From the NCBI RefSeq assembly GCF_001571305.1, contig NZ_BCTN01000023.1:1-54802 (forward strand): DNA of 54,802 nt, in the 5' to 3' direction. Positions within the stretch are counted from its first letter, which is position 1. The number at the start of each line of letters is the position of its first letter. Source of the DNA: Erwinia persicina NBRC 102418. GTDB taxonomy: Bacteria; Pseudomonadota; Gammaproteobacteria; Enterobacterales; Enterobacteriaceae. Shown piece by piece: positions 1 through 10,529 of this stretch. A program made the position numbers and the translations under genes. The notes under the pieces were generated by a model. It worked only from the letters and a program-made list of their open reading frames with translations, ran no database searches and had not been told where the DNA came from.

Positions 1-2
1 AA

Positions 3-77
3 AGAGCAGGACGTGATTTTCAGGCGAAAGAACGATCAATCGAGATGATGGACGAGTGCGCACAAAGTCCCCCTTAA
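3..77 (+). CDS. possible C-terminal end of a gene entering from the left edge
   Basis: One frame is open from the window edge to a TAA at 75-77 and encodes about 24 residues ending in CAQSPP. Nothing in it identifies a family and no start is visible. It may be the tail of a gene outside the window or simply chance. Confidence 0.2.
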   Translation, partial: RAGRDFQAKERSIEMMDECAQSPP

Positions 78-180
78 GTAAGGTTAAACCCTAATTATTG
101 AATTTATGTAAACATAAGCGGCATTGTTACTTCCCTGATTTAAAAATGATTTTTCTCAGCTTTAATTGCGTTCAACGTCA

Positions 181-245
181 CCTTCTCGCTCGAAGCTGAC
201 ATTAGCCTGGCGTCAGTCCGTTTTGTGCCAACAGCGGACAGTGCT
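181..245. repeat. dispersed GTCCG...GCGGAC inverted repeat, copy 1
   Basis: A short imperfect inverted repeat (GTCCGTTTTGTGCCA around 216-230, then AGCGGAC) is preceded by a TCTCGCTCGAAG block. Related copies lie near 870-925, 3180-3245 and, partly, 6108-6140. Copies 1 and 2 bracket the acetyltransferase gene. The rest of 78-339 shows no gene. Confidence 0.5.
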
Positions 246-339
246 AATTTCTTACCATGTTGATGCGCGAAGGAGTTGGTCATCATGACCTTGTTCTTAT
301 GTTAAATTTGGGTGGCATGCTTACAGTAAAAGGATAAGT

Positions 340-831
340 ATGAGAATCGAGATCTGCGAGGTTTCGGATATTCCCGATCTAGCGAAGGTTTTTGTCGAAA
401 TGGAATCTTATTATTTCGGTAATGAGGCTGCCAGCTATGAAGATATGCTTTCTTATCTGACCCACAGGGTTTTTTCCATCTATTCCGGGGTAAGCGTCCT
501 GGGGGAATGGAAAAACGGAGTCCTCGTCGGATTTGCCACGTTCACACTGATGTACCCTGCGCCAAAGTGCTCCGGTCAGGCATATATGAAAGATCTCTTT
601 ACCTCATCGGCGGTGAGAGGTCAGGGAGTTGGTAAATCACTTATGCGATTTATTGCGGCTTTCGCCGTTGAACATGGATGCACGCGATTTGACTGGACTG
701 CTGAAACTACCAACCCGAAAGCTGCCGAATTTTACTTGTCCCTTGGGGCTTCCCTCATCAAAGAAAAGCAGTATTTCCGATTGGATCATCAGCGTTTAGC
801 TGCGTTTGCTATGCAGGATGCACATTCCTGA
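340..831 (+). CDS. GNAT-family N-acetyltransferase
   Basis: This encodes 163 residues with the layout of GCN5-related N-acetyltransferases, which transfer acetyl from acetyl-CoA to an amine. The acetyl-CoA binding segment is visible as VRGQGVGKSLM around residues 92-102, preceded by the beta strand MKDLFTSSAV. The C-terminal half continues in GNAT style (FDWTAETTNPKAAEFYLSLGA). An AAGGATAAGT ribosome site precedes the ATG. The substrate cannot be read from the sequence. The gene stands alone between two copies of a dispersed repeat, which suggests it arrived as a small cassette-like unit. Confidence 0.85.
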   Translation: MRIEICEVSDIPDLAKVFVEMESYYFGNEAASYEDMLSYLTHRVFSIYSGVSVLGEWKNGVLVGFATFTLMYPAPKCSGQAYMKDLFTSSAVRGQGVGKSLMRFIAAFAVEHGCTRFDWTAETTNPKAAEFYLSLGASLIKEKQYFRLDHQRLAAFAMQDAHS

Positions 832-864
832 AGCCTATCCCTGCTGCCATGAGTGAGAGTCTGC

Positions 865-925
865 TGTTCGCTAAGAGCGGACATTGATCTATGCATCAGT
901 CCGCTTTGTGCCAGAAGCGGACGTT
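865..925. repeat. dispersed GTCCGCTT...AAGCGGAC inverted repeat, copy 2
   Basis: GTCCGCTT (899-906) and AAGCGGAC (915-922) form a perfect 8-bp inverted repeat around TGTGCCAG. A related AAGAGCGGACATTG half lies just upstream. This copy separates the acetyltransferase from the AraC gene. Confidence 0.5.
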
Positions 926-999
926 GTATCTTTGCACGCTGCGATAACTTTTTGATAATTTTGCAAACGCATTAAAAAGACAATTATCAGAGTGGCCTC

Positions 1000-1917
1000 T
1001 TAAGTGTTCTTATGCAGATTGCGGTAGCCTCCTGGCGTTCTTCCGGTATGACGTTTGAATGCCAGCGAAAAAGAGGGAACAGATTTATATCCGGTTAATC
1101 TTGCTATCTCACTAATACTTAAGTGATGTTTCCTGAGTTCAGCGCATGCCAGCTCCATTCGCCATGACGTCAGATAATTCCCGGGCGTTGAACCGGTAAG
1201 CTGGTGAAACCGACTAGCGAACGCACTGCGGGACATGGCTGATTTAGCAGACAGACTTGCCAGCGTCCAGTCTGCAGATGGAGAAGAATGTATCAGTGAC
1301 AGTGCGGTTCCTATTTTCCTGTCACCGAGCGCTTTCAGCCAGGATGTCCCTTTCTGATTACCCTCTAAGTATTCCCTCAGCATCTGCACCAGAACAAGTA
1401 TTGCCATGCTACTGGCCACAATGTCGTGTCCGGGACGAAGCGCTGATGTTTCATGCGAAAGCAAAGTGATAAGGGCGGTGAGTGCAGGAGAAGAACTTTC
1501 CTCTCGTCGTGAAACCAGAACCGGAGGCAGATGTTTTAAAAGCAGCGGGCTGGAAGCCTCCTCAAATACGAATCTTCCCCCAATCCCCTCACTGATAAGT
1601 TCTCCCTGGCCGTAGCGGACCACGCCATCCGCTTCACGGTGAGAAGAGAATATCTGCCGTCCGTCACTCACCATCAATGCCGGACTTGAGCCACAGCAGT
1701 AAGCGTCACCCGAGGTCAGAAGATAGAAGTCCCCTTTTTCAAGCAGCAGAGGCTGCATTCCGACCATCCAGAGCCAGAAGTTCCCCTCAAGCACAGTGCC
1801 GAACTTAATGTGTTTATAAGAGGGAAACCGCATTGCCCAGGGGCCACGTGCTTCCATACGGGCCGTAAGAATGGCCTCTACCTTCAGGAGTGAAAGAATA
1901 TCAGACAGCGGATCCAT
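1000..1917 (-). CDS. AraC-family transcriptional regulator
   Basis: This encodes 305 residues. The N-terminal two thirds resemble the cupin-type ligand domain of AraC regulators (HIKFGTVLEGNFWLWM, then LLLEKGDFYLLTSG). The C-terminal ~100 residues hold the double helix-turn-helix: the first around MSRSAFASRFHQLTGSTPGNYL, the second around ISEIARLTGYKSVPSFSLAF, ending RRTPGGYR-like (HTGRTPGGYR). It is transcribed divergently from the aldo-keto reductase with about 100 bp between the likely starts, the usual arrangement of a regulator and its target. The inducer is unknown. Confidence 0.88.
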   Translation of the reverse strand: MDPLSDILSLLKVEAILTARMEARGPWAMRFPSYKHIKFGTVLEGNFWLWMVGMQPLLLEKGDFYLLTSGDAYCCGSSPALMVSDGRQIFSSHREADGVVRYGQGELISEGIGGRFVFEEASSPLLLKHLPPVLVSRREESSSPALTALITLLSHETSALRPGHDIVASSMAILVLVQMLREYLEGNQKGTSWLKALGDRKIGTALSLIHSSPSADWTLASLSAKSAMSRSAFASRFHQLTGSTPGNYLTSWRMELACAELRKHHLSISEIARLTGYKSVPSFSLAFKRHTGRTPGGYRNLHKNT

Positions 1918-2015
1918 AACATCCTGGACGAATGAATAATAAAAAAGGGATTTCTATAATAAAAGAAAGCTTTTATCTGCGTCATTATCATTTGGAGCTT
2001 AACGGAGAAAACCAA

Positions 2016-3083
2016 ATGAAATACGCAGAACTGGGTAAAACAGGGGTTTATGTTTCACGCATTTGTCTCGGGACGATGACATTTGGCGGGGCGGATAATG
2101 CCGCCGGTAATGCCATCGGCCGTCTGACGGGCAAAGAGGCGGATAGTATCGTTGGTGAGGCGCTGGACGCCGGCATCAATTTTATTGATACCGCCGATGT
2201 CTATGGTTCGGGGGGCTCTGAAAGCGTGCTGGGCGAAGTGCTGGCGCAGCGCCGCGGTCAGGTTTTCCTTGCAACAAAAGCGCACAGCAGAATGAATGCG
2301 GGCCCAAATGATGCAGGCCAGTCGCGCTATCACTTGATGCAGGCGCTTGAAGCCAGCCTGCGGCGGCTTAAAACCGATCACATTGACTTATATCAGGTTC
2401 ACAACTTTGATGCTGCAACGCCGCCTGAAGAGGTTTTACGGACACTGGATGATATGGTGCGACAGGGTAAGGTCAGGTATATCGGCTGTTCGAATTATGC
2501 GGGCTGGCAGCTTGCCAAAGCCCTGGGTGTCTCGGCTGAACATAAGCTTGAGAAATTTGTCAGCGTACAGTCTTTTTATTCGCTGGCCTGCCGCGACATT
2601 GAGCATGAACTCCTGCCGGCAATCAAGGACAGCCACAGCGGACTTCTGTGCTGGAGTCCACTGGCAGGCGGGCTGCTTTCAGGCAAGTTTGATCGCAGCG
2701 GCAATCATGACGCTTCGGGCAGGCGCGCGAAGATCGAATTTCCACCCGTCGACAAGAACCAGGCATGGGATATCGTGGATGTGCTCAGAGCAGTTTCTGA
2801 AAAACACAACACCACACCAGCCTGCATTGCGCTCGCCTGGCTGCTTTCGTCACCGCAGGTGACCAGCGTTATAGCGGGCGTGCGTAATGTGGAGCAACTC
2901 AGGGGCAACCTCTGCGCACTGTCTGTTGAGCTCAGTGAAGAAGAAAAAGGAATGCTCGATGAGGTCAGTCATCCAGGGATTCGTTATCCGGGCTGGATAC
3001 AGTCATATAATGCCGCGAGTCGTTTCCCTGCGGGCTTTACCGATACCGGACCCAGTTGGGTGCTGGGCGAGTCACCCGTCTGA
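2016..3083 (+). CDS. aldo/keto reductase
   Basis: This encodes a 355-residue NADPH-dependent aldo/keto reductase. Visible family features are the opening MKYAELGKTGVYVSRICLG, the catalytic Asp and Tyr in DTADVYGSGGSE, the catalytic Lys in LATKAHS and His in YQVHNFD, and the cofactor region SVIAGVRNVEQL near the C-terminus. The start at 2016 is preferred over an upstream in-frame ATG at 1932 because GGAGAAAACC sits directly before it. The divergent AraC-type regulator upstream probably controls it. The physiological carbonyl substrate is not evident. Confidence 0.88.
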   Translation: MKYAELGKTGVYVSRICLGTMTFGGADNAAGNAIGRLTGKEADSIVGEALDAGINFIDTADVYGSGGSESVLGEVLAQRRGQVFLATKAHSRMNAGPNDAGQSRYHLMQALEASLRRLKTDHIDLYQVHNFDAATPPEEVLRTLDDMVRQGKVRYIGCSNYAGWQLAKALGVSAEHKLEKFVSVQSFYSLACRDIEHELLPAIKDSHSGLLCWSPLAGGLLSGKFDRSGNHDASGRRAKIEFPPVDKNQAWDIVDVLRAVSEKHNTTPACIALAWLLSSPQVTSVIAGVRNVEQLRGNLCALSVELSEEEKGMLDEVSHPGIRYPGWIQSYNAASRFPAGFTDTGPSWVLGESPV

Positions 3084-3179
3084 AATAAAATATATATGGG
3101 ATGTCCGGTTCGTATTTAGGCCGAAAAGGGCTGGTACAAAATAAATGCCAGTAGAAGCTGAATATCTCAGTGTCAAAGA

Positions 3180-3245
3180 TCCGCTGCTCGCTCGAAGCAG
3201 CCTGATGGGCTTCACCTACAGCAGTTTGGTGCCAAAAGCGGACGT
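3180..3245. repeat. dispersed repeat, copy 3
   Basis: GCTCGCTCGAAGCAG is followed by GCAGTTTGGTGCCAAAAGCGGAC, matching the arrangement of copies 1 and 2. With copy 2 it brackets the AraC/aldo-keto reductase pair. The remaining space to 3745 has only short overlapping frames with no recognisable product. Confidence 0.45.
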
Positions 3246-3745
3246 TGCTTGCATCATGGAATGTTAGTTTACCGAGAGCAGGCCAGCGCCTCTATGCAGC
3301 TAACCCCGCCTCTAATGATTTGCTGCATATCGCCATTTTTAAATTTGAAGTCTGATTGATGAAACTGCGTAGTAAGAGATTTGACTGAATGGCCGGATGG
3401 CGCGAGTGCAGAACAGCGCCCCAGGGGGAAGGTGTAACGCGCCGTCCGGCACGAGAGGAATTATGAAGGCCATCCGCAATAGAAACAACTATAAAGAGGA
3501 ACGCGTTGCAGGTTGCATTACGGATGTTATGAGCGTAGCTCATATGGGCAATTGGAGAGTAATGCCAAATATTTCAACAGGCGTTCAATTAGTCCACCGA
3601 GCCTTTAATTGCAACAGTATAACTTTATCATGGTTTTAAATGAGATAAGCCATCCCTCAAGATGGCTTATCAAATGCAAATACAGAAGAAGTTTTGTAAA
3701 AATGTTGCCGCATTAAATGGCACACAACTAAAGTATTTGAACCAC

Positions 3746-5683
3746 TTATACAGCGTTTGTGCGGAACACGCTGACAGCATCCCTCAGGCTTGCGGCCCGG
3801 CTTGCAAGTTCATCAGCAGATGATGCAGACTCTTCAACCAGTACGGCATTCTGCTGCGTAACCTGATCCATCTGTGTCACCGCAATATTTATCTGAGATA
3901 TGCCCGCACTCTGTTCTTCAGAAGAAGATGAAATCTCTCTGACTAATTGAGATGTCTGCTCAATAGCTTCCACGCTTTGCTTAACTTTTTCACCGGCATC
4001 CAGGGCCATCGAAATTCCCTGTTCGGCATGCTCAACTGACTGCTCAATCAGTCCTTTGATCTCCTTCGCCGCTCCAGCCGATCGCTGTGCGAGTGCCCTG
4101 ACTTCAGATGCAACAACAGCAAAGCCCTTGCCGTGCTCACCTGCCCGGGCAGCTTCAACGGCTGCGTTTAAAGCAAGAATATTAGTCTGAAACGCTATCC
4201 CGTCAATAACGGAGATGATTTCTTTAATCTGCCCCGCACTGTTGCTTATTTTTTCCATTGAAGCCAGCACTGACTCCATCGCCTCACCACCTCTTAAGGC
4301 CGCACTGGTAGCGGAGTTGGCCATTTCAGCAGCATGGCGCGTGTTATCTGCATTATTGCCGATAATTGACGATAACTGCTCCATACTGGCCGCAGTCTCA
4401 GCCAGAGAGGCTGCCTGTTGTTCAGTTCGCGCAGAAAGATCACCATTTCCGCGAGCAATTTCTTCAGATGAGGTAGCGATAGTGACAGCGTTGCTTTTGA
4501 TGTTTTCAACCGTAAGTGTAAGTCGCTGACTCATTTGCAGTAATGCCTTGAGCAGTCCGGCAGTTTCATTACGTCCTGTCACCGTAAATGTTGACGTAAG
4601 GTCACCACCTGCGACTTCAAGCGCCAGCTTTGATGCTGCACTGACAGGTCTGGTAACGGAGCGAATGATAACCAGAGCGAAAATTACTGCCAACAGGACG
4701 ATAAAAACAAGAACTGTCAGTAGTGCATATTGTGCATACCGGTGTTCCTTAATCTGCGCATTCAGCATTTCATTCAGCTCATTACCTCCACCAATGGCGT
4801 AGTCGCTGAATTTGTTAATAGCGTGCGTAAAGAGCGCTGCATAGTTTTTCGGGTTTTGATTCGTCATGCTCCGGTTAAGAAAAATCGCCTCAGCGGTTTT
4901 GAGAGCACTGTTTGCCTCCTGAACGGCTGCATCTGCATCTGCACTGAACTTTTGCTTAAGTGTGTTATCAGATAAAAATAGTTTTTCAGAATCCTGAACA
5001 AATAAATTCAGGTTATACGAACCATTACTGATTAAAGACTCCATACGGACAGAGTCTGCTTCACTTATGCTTTCATTTCGGGCAAGAAGGGAAGTGCCGA
5101 ATGCACGTATTTTCCCAAGGCTTTCGGTCAATTCAGGCAATGATGAAAAATTACTCGTAATTAAACGGTACGTGTTGATATCTGAATCGAGAGAAAGGCC
5201 GTAAAAATCCAGCACATCACGGTTCGCGTTCAAAAGGTTGCGAATGAGGAGGGCATGCGCATCAAGACTGGCTGTTAGAGTCAGTTGTGAAGAATCGATT
5301 CTCTGCTGTAGCTGGCTCCACTGTGTGCGCACATCATTAATTTTGCTGATTATGGCAGCGCTGCCTTCTGTCTTGGCCATATCTTTAGTAATAACGTCAG
5401 TAATGTTTTCAATTTCATCTCTGACCTGAGCGCGGGACGGTGTTGCTGGATTTTTAGTTGCAATGGCAATGGCGGTTTCTGCACGATGGCGCTGTATCAA
5501 ATTGAGTAGGGCTAAAATCTTATTTTCTACGGGTACACCTGTTACCTCCCTTTGCTTATCCTGAATGTATTTATTACCTTCGGAAACAAAAAGCATGGTA
5601 GGAACTGAGAACAGGACAAGGGAAAACAGGCCCAGAATGGCAAATTTGGCGGTAAGACTTATATTGTTAAGAATCTTATTCAT
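3746..5683 (-). CDS. methyl-accepting chemotaxis protein
   Basis: This encodes a 645-residue transmembrane chemoreceptor. It has an N-terminal membrane helix (about residues 14-33), a long helical periplasmic sensor region of NIT or four-helix-bundle type, and a second membrane helix around residues 318-340 ([19 protein letters not shown]). A HAMP linker and a full cytoplasmic signalling hairpin follow; the CheA/CheW-binding tip reads [20 protein letters not shown] and then [18 protein letters not shown]. It ends FRTNAV without a CheR/CheB-docking pentapeptide. No other chemotaxis gene is nearby, so it would plug into the host's chromosomal pathway. The ligand is not predictable. A decayed second MCP lies at 16.2 kb. 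Confidence 0.93.
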   Translation of the reverse strand: MNKILNNISLTAKFAILGLFSLVLFSVPTMLFVSEGNKYIQDKQREVTGVPVENKILALLNLIQRHRAETAIAIATKNPATPSRAQVRDEIENITDVITKDMAKTEGSAAIISKINDVRTQWSQLQQRIDSSQLTLTASLDAHALLIRNLLNANRDVLDFYGLSLDSDINTYRLITSNFSSLPELTESLGKIRAFGTSLLARNESISEADSVRMESLISNGSYNLNLFVQDSEKLFLSDNTLKQKFSADADAAVQEANSALKTAEAIFLNRSMTNQNPKNYAALFTHAINKFSDYAIGGGNELNEMLNAQIKEHRYAQYALLTVLVFIVLLAVIFALVIIRSVTRPVSAASKLALEVAGGDLTSTFTVTGRNETAGLLKALLQMSQRLTLTVENIKSNAVTIATSSEEIARGNGDLSARTEQQAASLAETAASMEQLSSIIGNNADNTRHAAEMANSATSAALRGGEAMESVLASMEKISNSAGQIKEIISVIDGIAFQTNILALNAAVEAARAGEHGKGFAVVASEVRALAQRSAGAAKEIKGLIEQSVEHAEQGISMALDAGEKVKQSVEAIEQTSQLVREISSSSEEQSAGISQINIAVTQMDQVTQQNAVLVEESASSADELASRAASLRDAVSVFRTNAV

Positions 5684-5699
5684 TTATAATTCCTGGTGA

Positions 5700-6210
5700 A
5701 TTAATTCGTTATAGTGACAATTACAAAAGATACCTTTGCAAAGCACCTTAACCTTTTTATCGGTTATTTCTTCATTAACTTTATACCGCATTGTTGATTT
5801 ACTGCTTTACGGAATAAACCTTTAGTAACGCTAAACAAAGCACTTAAGCTAAATAATCATTATTTCTCGGGATGAAGTTATGTTCGCAGCGGCATTAGTC
5901 ATTGCTGGATTTTAATCTGAGAATTTTTACTGAGATTTGAATGAGTCGGCTGAACTAAATGCGGATCGCGCACATGTATTATGAACATGTCGCCGAAGGA
6001 CGTTGTCTCGGGGAGGTAAGGTGAAGCAAAACTATCTGACCTGGCAGGCGCTTTGATCGCTGCGAGTGACCTGCTCCCCGTTGATTCACTCATAACGCTG
6101 TTAGCAATGTCCGCTTCTCGCTCAAAGCAGCCCCTCTCTAATTGATTGTGCTAAATCAACAAAACCTATCAGCTAAAGTCTGAGCTGATGCACCTTCATG
6201 CAAGTGTCAA
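5700..6210. other. intergenic stretch without a recognisable gene
   Basis: About 500 bp contain only short open frames with no family signature. A partial copy of the dispersed repeat (TGTCCGCTTCTCGCTC near 6108) is the only structure I can see. Confidence 0.4.
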
Positions 6211-6215
6211 CACGG

Positions 6216-7079
6216 TCAATATGCGACGCTTACCCATTGTCCAGTCAGACGGCTCGCATATTTCCGGTTTTTCACGGGCAAGCCACAGGCCACAGCGGAG
6301 AATGAAACTGTACTGCGTTTCTCTGGAGCGGGGCGGAGTACCGACGTTTCCCGCCACTTCCGGCACCACCGGGCCCAGTCAGGCGCGATACCTTCTGTTG
6401 GCTTTTCATGCCATTCCTGATAGTTACGCATTCTCAGAGGACTTTTTATAATTCCCATAGCAGCCAGTGCATAGGATATTTTTCCTGTCACTCTTGCGAT
6501 CCCCCGGTCGTGGCAGTTCTGCCCCCGCCACAGCAGGTCTGCCGTGAACGTTTCAAGACGCGGATCGTTGTTCATCAGCATCAGAACACCCAGCATATCT
6601 GACAGGTTGTGTTTCTGATTCTGCCCGGCATATCCCAGTGAGATCAGAACGTCTGTCAGCCGGTCAAGTTCATGACTGACAATACTCCGGCCGTAGATGG
6701 CACTGGCATACAGCGACGGTGCGCCATGCACTGGCAGGCTCAGCGCAGAGGGAAACGGGCCGAGATGAAAGGCAAAGGCGACAAGCAAAGGCCTGCCGGA
6801 ACTGTGCTGCTGACAGAGCGCTAACCACCTTTCCTGCGTCCACAGCCAGCAGGGTTGCCCCGCCCGGTGCGTTTCTGCCAGAACGGCAAGGATGATAATT
6901 CTGACCAGCCTGGCACTGATACTGCTGCGCGAGGCTATGTCCTGCAGAGGCAACAGTAAAAAAGGCAGAGAACCGGGCCGATCGAGCGCAGCTGACCGCC
7001 GGCAGCATGTACGTATCGCGTCTCTTTCCTCAGGGCTTAACGCCTCACCCAGCTGATAGTCTGTGCTTTTAAAAGGCAC
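6216..7079 (-). pseudogene. truncated, frameshifted large tyrosine recombinase
   Basis: The product matches the N-terminal ~300 residues of the 705-residue recombinase at 45921-48038. Shared segments include NNDPRLETFTADLLWR versus NRDPRLETFTPELLWR, LAAMGIIKSPLRMRNY versus LAALGIISAPVRMRNY, and CRKWRETSVLRP versus CRRWRETSVLRP. After that point the open frame diverges, but a neighbouring frame continues the match (ETQYSFILRCGLWLARE), so there is a frameshift near 6330. The homology then stops near 6230. The catalytic C-terminal domain is absent, so this is a relic of a second element of the same type. Confidence 0.85.
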
Positions 7080-7181
7080 ATAAGTGACTCTGGACGTTTT
7101 TTTTCATTCATCAGTAAGGTTCTCCTGAAAAATAAGTCTGGGGTTCTACGCCGGAACCCCAGATTTTTCCGGCTGCCAAAA

Positions 7182-7931
7182 CTATACCGAGGTTTTATAC
7201 TCCGCTTGGGTAACAAATTTACAAATTTTACTGATGATGGCAGGTTCAGGCTTAAGTATTGCGCCTACATGATCTCCAGTTGCCGAAATGAACGCGTATT
7301 TTTTTGCTTCGGCCCAGAAATTCAGTTGTCGGTAGTAAACATCTTCCAATCCGGCCCAAAATAATTTAGGAATGTTGATCTGAGTAAGTCGCTCCGAATC
7401 ATAAAAACCATCGTACGAACTGATTGCATTGAAATATGCACGTACTGCTGGTTCTGTATCAGATGTAATCCAGTCAGTTAATTCAGGAGCAGTAATTTTT
7501 GCGTACGCAAAAAAGGTATCAAAATCCAGTTTTCCGTTTGGACCTTCAGGAAGGCCATTTTCAACATCCCATCCACCAATAACCAGTGAAGACAGGATGT
7601 TCGGATGGTATTTTACTAATCCTGCAGCCAGCCAGGCCCCCGAAGAATAACCTACTATATGCGCTTGGTTGCATCCTAATGCATTGATTAATAATCTTAT
7701 GTTTGATGCCTGCTTTTCCTGCTCATAAAGACCAGCTTCAGCTGGCTTATCACTCATTCCATGCCCCAACATATCAGGATATGCTACACAAAATTTGTGG
7801 CTAAGAGCCTCAACTAACCCATTAGTGAGCCATGAGTTTCCATCCATCAGCAAGCCATGTAAGAGTACTACAAGAGGACCATTCCCTTTTGTTCGATAAT
7901 ATAAATGACCATTTTTTCCATTCGTATTCAT
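7182..7931 (-). CDS. alpha/beta-hydrolase fold protein
   Basis: This encodes 249 residues with the alpha/beta-hydrolase pattern. The oxyanion-hole segment is VVLLHGLLMDG. The nucleophile elbow is GYSSGAWLA, with the catalytic Ser central. An acid follows in the second half, and the catalytic His is in SATGDHVGAIL near the C-terminus. The length and the DMLGHGMSDKP motif resemble small esterases or haloperoxidase-like hydrolases. The substrate is unknown. It lies between recombinase fragments, so it is probably transposon cargo. Confidence 0.85.
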   Translation of the reverse strand: MNTNGKNGHLYYRTKGNGPLVVLLHGLLMDGNSWLTNGLVEALSHKFCVAYPDMLGHGMSDKPAEAGLYEQEKQASNIRLLINALGCNQAHIVGYSSGAWLAAGLVKYHPNILSSLVIGGWDVENGLPEGPNGKLDFDTFFAYAKITAPELTDWITSDTEPAVRAYFNAISSYDGFYDSERLTQINIPKLFWAGLEDVYYRQLNFWAEAKKYAFISATGDHVGAILKPEPAIISKICKFVTQAEYKTSV

Positions 7932-7966
7932 ATAATACCTTTAATAATAAAATTTAATTAACTGGT

Positions 7967-8290
7967 CTAGCTCCGGTTGAGAAGTTTTATTCCGTCAGAA
8001 CGCAGTTGACCATCAGGGGATATATGTCTGTACAGCGTTTGCCGGGTTATCCCCAACTCCTGACATAAAGTACTGACTTTTGTCTCGGGCCTCCCCATTG
8101 ATGCCATTGCCAGTCGCAATTTTATGGGGGTCATTTTGTAAGGCCGCCCGCCTTGCCTCCCACGGGCTCTTGCCGACGCCAGTCCTGCAGTAGTTCGTTC
8201 GGCAATCAGTTCGCGCTCAAACTCGGCCAGTGCGGCAAATATACCAAAGACGAGCTTGCCAGCAGCAGTCGTGGTGTCAATGGGCTCCGT
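7967..8290 (-). pseudogene. C-terminal fragment of a serine recombinase (resolvase/invertase)
   Basis: The product carries the end of a serine-recombinase catalytic domain (GKLVFGIFAALAEFERELIAERT) and its helix-turn-helix tail (VSTLCQELGITRQTLYRHI). The N-terminal half with the catalytic serine is missing. The first ~16 residues of the open frame (to 8338) look like unrelated sequence read by chance, so the breakpoint is near 8290. Confidence 0.8.
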
Positions 8291-8572
8291 TTGGGAAACG
8301 GAAAATATTGTACTATAAGGGCTTCCCCGGCATGTCAAAGCCGGTATTTATGGTTTCTGTCTGCTCTTCAGTAAAAATAAAGGGGAGAGACTGCGGTACT
8401 ATAAACGGCCATGATGAATCGTCACCGATTCGGGCCCTGATGAAAGACGCGCGTGAGGTTCTTGTTCGTTAAGCGGATACGTATATCCTGTACAATAGCC
8501 AGATAGGCCTCACGGGGTCTAACCCTTTATCATCAACGAATTGCAGGTCAGATGGTTATACTGCTTCGGGCT

Positions 8573-9337
8573 TTAGTTGGCTGAGTACAGCCGGAAATCA
8601 TCACCGTAATGTAGTGATGCCCAACATAGCCGCGCGTTTTTGGCGGCGATGGCCACAACAGCCCGCCAGTACCCTCTGCGCTCAACCAACATACAAACCC
8701 AACGGCTGAATGAGTCAGTCCTTTTCCCGGCGCCAATAAGCACTGAACGAGCCTCCTGAACCAGAAGCGTTCGCAGATACGAATCACCGGCTTTTGTGAT
8801 CCTGCCGAGTTTCGACTTTCCGCCGCTGCTGTATTGTGATGGCGTCAGCCCCAGCCAGGCTGCCAGTTGACGTCCATTTTTAAAATCATGTGCATTACCG
8901 ATACTGGCCACCAGTGCACAGGCCGTTGTGGGACCAACGCCCTTTAGCTCCATCAGCCGCTGACTGCGATGATCTGTTTTGGCTATGCGGGATAAAATTC
9001 GGTCGTATTCAGTGATGTTAGCTTCAATGCGATCAACGTGTACCATCAAATCATCAATACATTGCTGAACCTGAAGCGGTAAAGAGCTCTTCTGCACAGA
9101 AACCATGTGGCGCAGGGCATCAGCACTTTGTGGCGCGATGAAACCGAATTCAGATATCAATCCTCGCAGACGATTATACGTTGCTGTTTTCTCTTCGATA
9201 AAACCCTGACGGGTACGATGTAAACACTGCATGGCCTGCTGGCTTTCGTCTTTCACTGGTAAGAACCGCATATGCGGACGACGAACAGCTTCACAGATAG
9301 CCTGAGCATCAGCTGCATACTCCTCTACGTTTCGACC
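8573..9337 (-). pseudogene. IS110-family transposase, 5' truncated
   Basis: This is the C-terminal two thirds of an IS110-type transposase. The DEDD-domain tail reads AADAQAICEAVRRPHMRF upstream of the first ATG, and the transposase_20 segment reads LMELKGVGPTTACALVASIG followed by GRQLAAWLGLTPSQYSSGGK. The reading frame continues upstream of the ATG at 9271 to about 9337 and then stops matching, so the 5' end has been cut off. Adjacent sequence is the broken gene at 9345. Confidence 0.88.
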
Positions 9338-9344
9338 GGTTGAT

Positions 9345-9896
9345 CACGTTAATACTACCCGGCCTTACTGGCAATCAGAACAATTAGCGAGCTATGCTCA
9401 TGATGACGCGTCGGTATATTTCCGGGGCGAGAAGATAAAAGGAGTTAATCCGGGAAATTTCCAGGTTATTTTTCCATTTGGAGAGGATGATAAATGGCAT
9501 ATTTACAACGTCTTCAAAAGTAACGGCTCAACCTTTGTCGGTGGCTATAATGTTGGTGATTTAGAACTAAGTAAATTTCATCTTCTTTCTGTTGTCTCCT
9601 GTCCGGAGCATGGACTCACAAGATGCACGGGATTTAGCGCTCCAGATGCCTTTTTCCGTGCGGGAAACTGGGGCAGCGGAGTGACAGGTTACATCGGGAA
9701 TGATGTCATCCTTTTACAGCCCGAAGTGATAAGTCGCTTCTCCAATATGGCTTCACCAGACATGTTTATGTTTGCGTCATCCCAGCGTATTTATCTTTAT
9801 ACTCACAGTAAATTTTACGAAGTGGTTGAAGGTGAGGCAGGTTTACAAAAGAAACTTGTTGATATGGATAAACAGTATTTCGAGCACAATCCATGA
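9345..9896 (+). pseudogene. 5'-truncated gene resembling DKNYY-type proteins
   Basis: An open frame runs without an ATG from the IS110 breakpoint through to a TGA at 9894-9896, about 183 residues. It contains the phrase YAHDDASVYFRGEKIKGV, which resembles the repeat of DKNYY-family proteins, and later TFVGGYNV and RIYLYTHSKFYEV. The first ATG (9681) is far inside the continuous frame, so the gene most likely lost its 5' end to the IS event. Its function is unknown. Confidence 0.55.
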
Positions 9897-10115
9897 TTAT
9901 CTGGCAGGTGGAGTGTGAGTCCATGCTGTCATGTGAACCTTATGCATTCAACATTCAGATGAGTCTGTAATTAAAACTGCGCACACGGGGGGCGGAAGAC
10001 ATCGGAATTCCGACACCCTGGACTCACCTGTTTCCATATGTCTGGCCGAAAATGAGACCATTAGTTCCTTTCTTTAACGGTCCATCTGTCTCGATACTGA
10101 TTGATACCATATGCA

Positions 10116-10529
10116 TCAATCCCAGTAAACCAGATAAGCAAGTGCGGCAGCTGAACAGAAAACGTAGGGGCTTAAAAGCAAAACATCTGAATAAGGCGTT
10201 TCACATATCCTGATAACAGGCCATGCCAGTACAACCAGCCACATGAAGAGCGCAGAGCACACGATAAAAAAGCTCCCCTTCAGGGCAGCGTCAGGATAAA
10301 ATCGCTTTGAAATCATCGCTAATGGCATGCCGATTATTAAAGAACCCATCGTGGTGCCAATAATACTCATCATAACGATGAAAAAATAAGTAAAAATGAG
10401 ACCCACTACGGGTGTACTGCTTTTTCCCCAGGAAAGATAGGTTAAAACCAGTAATGAACCCACGACACTACTAAATATTGCTGATATCACAGATACTCTA
10501 ATCCGGTTGTCGTCAATAATGTTCGTCAT
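10116..10529 (-). CDS. small integral membrane protein of unknown function
   Basis: This encodes 137 residues with four hydrophobic stretches long enough to cross the membrane: around residues 13-32, 42-68, 84-105 and 118-134. There are no recognisable motifs. It lies downstream of mcbG on the same strand but about 220 bp away, so it need not belong to the microcin operon. An accessory membrane role is possible but unsupported. Confidence 0.6.
   Translation of the reverse strand: MTNIIDDNRIRVSVISAIFSSVVGSLLVLTYLSWGKSSTPVVGLIFTYFFIVMMSIIGTTMGSLIIGMPLAMISKRFYPDAALKGSFFIVCSALFMWLVVLAWPVIRICETPYSDVLLLSPYVFCSAAALAYLVYWD

Noticed and set aside
3292..3639. Two overlapping frames on opposite strands after the aldo-keto reductase
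   Set aside because: Neither has a ribosome site or recognisable sequence.
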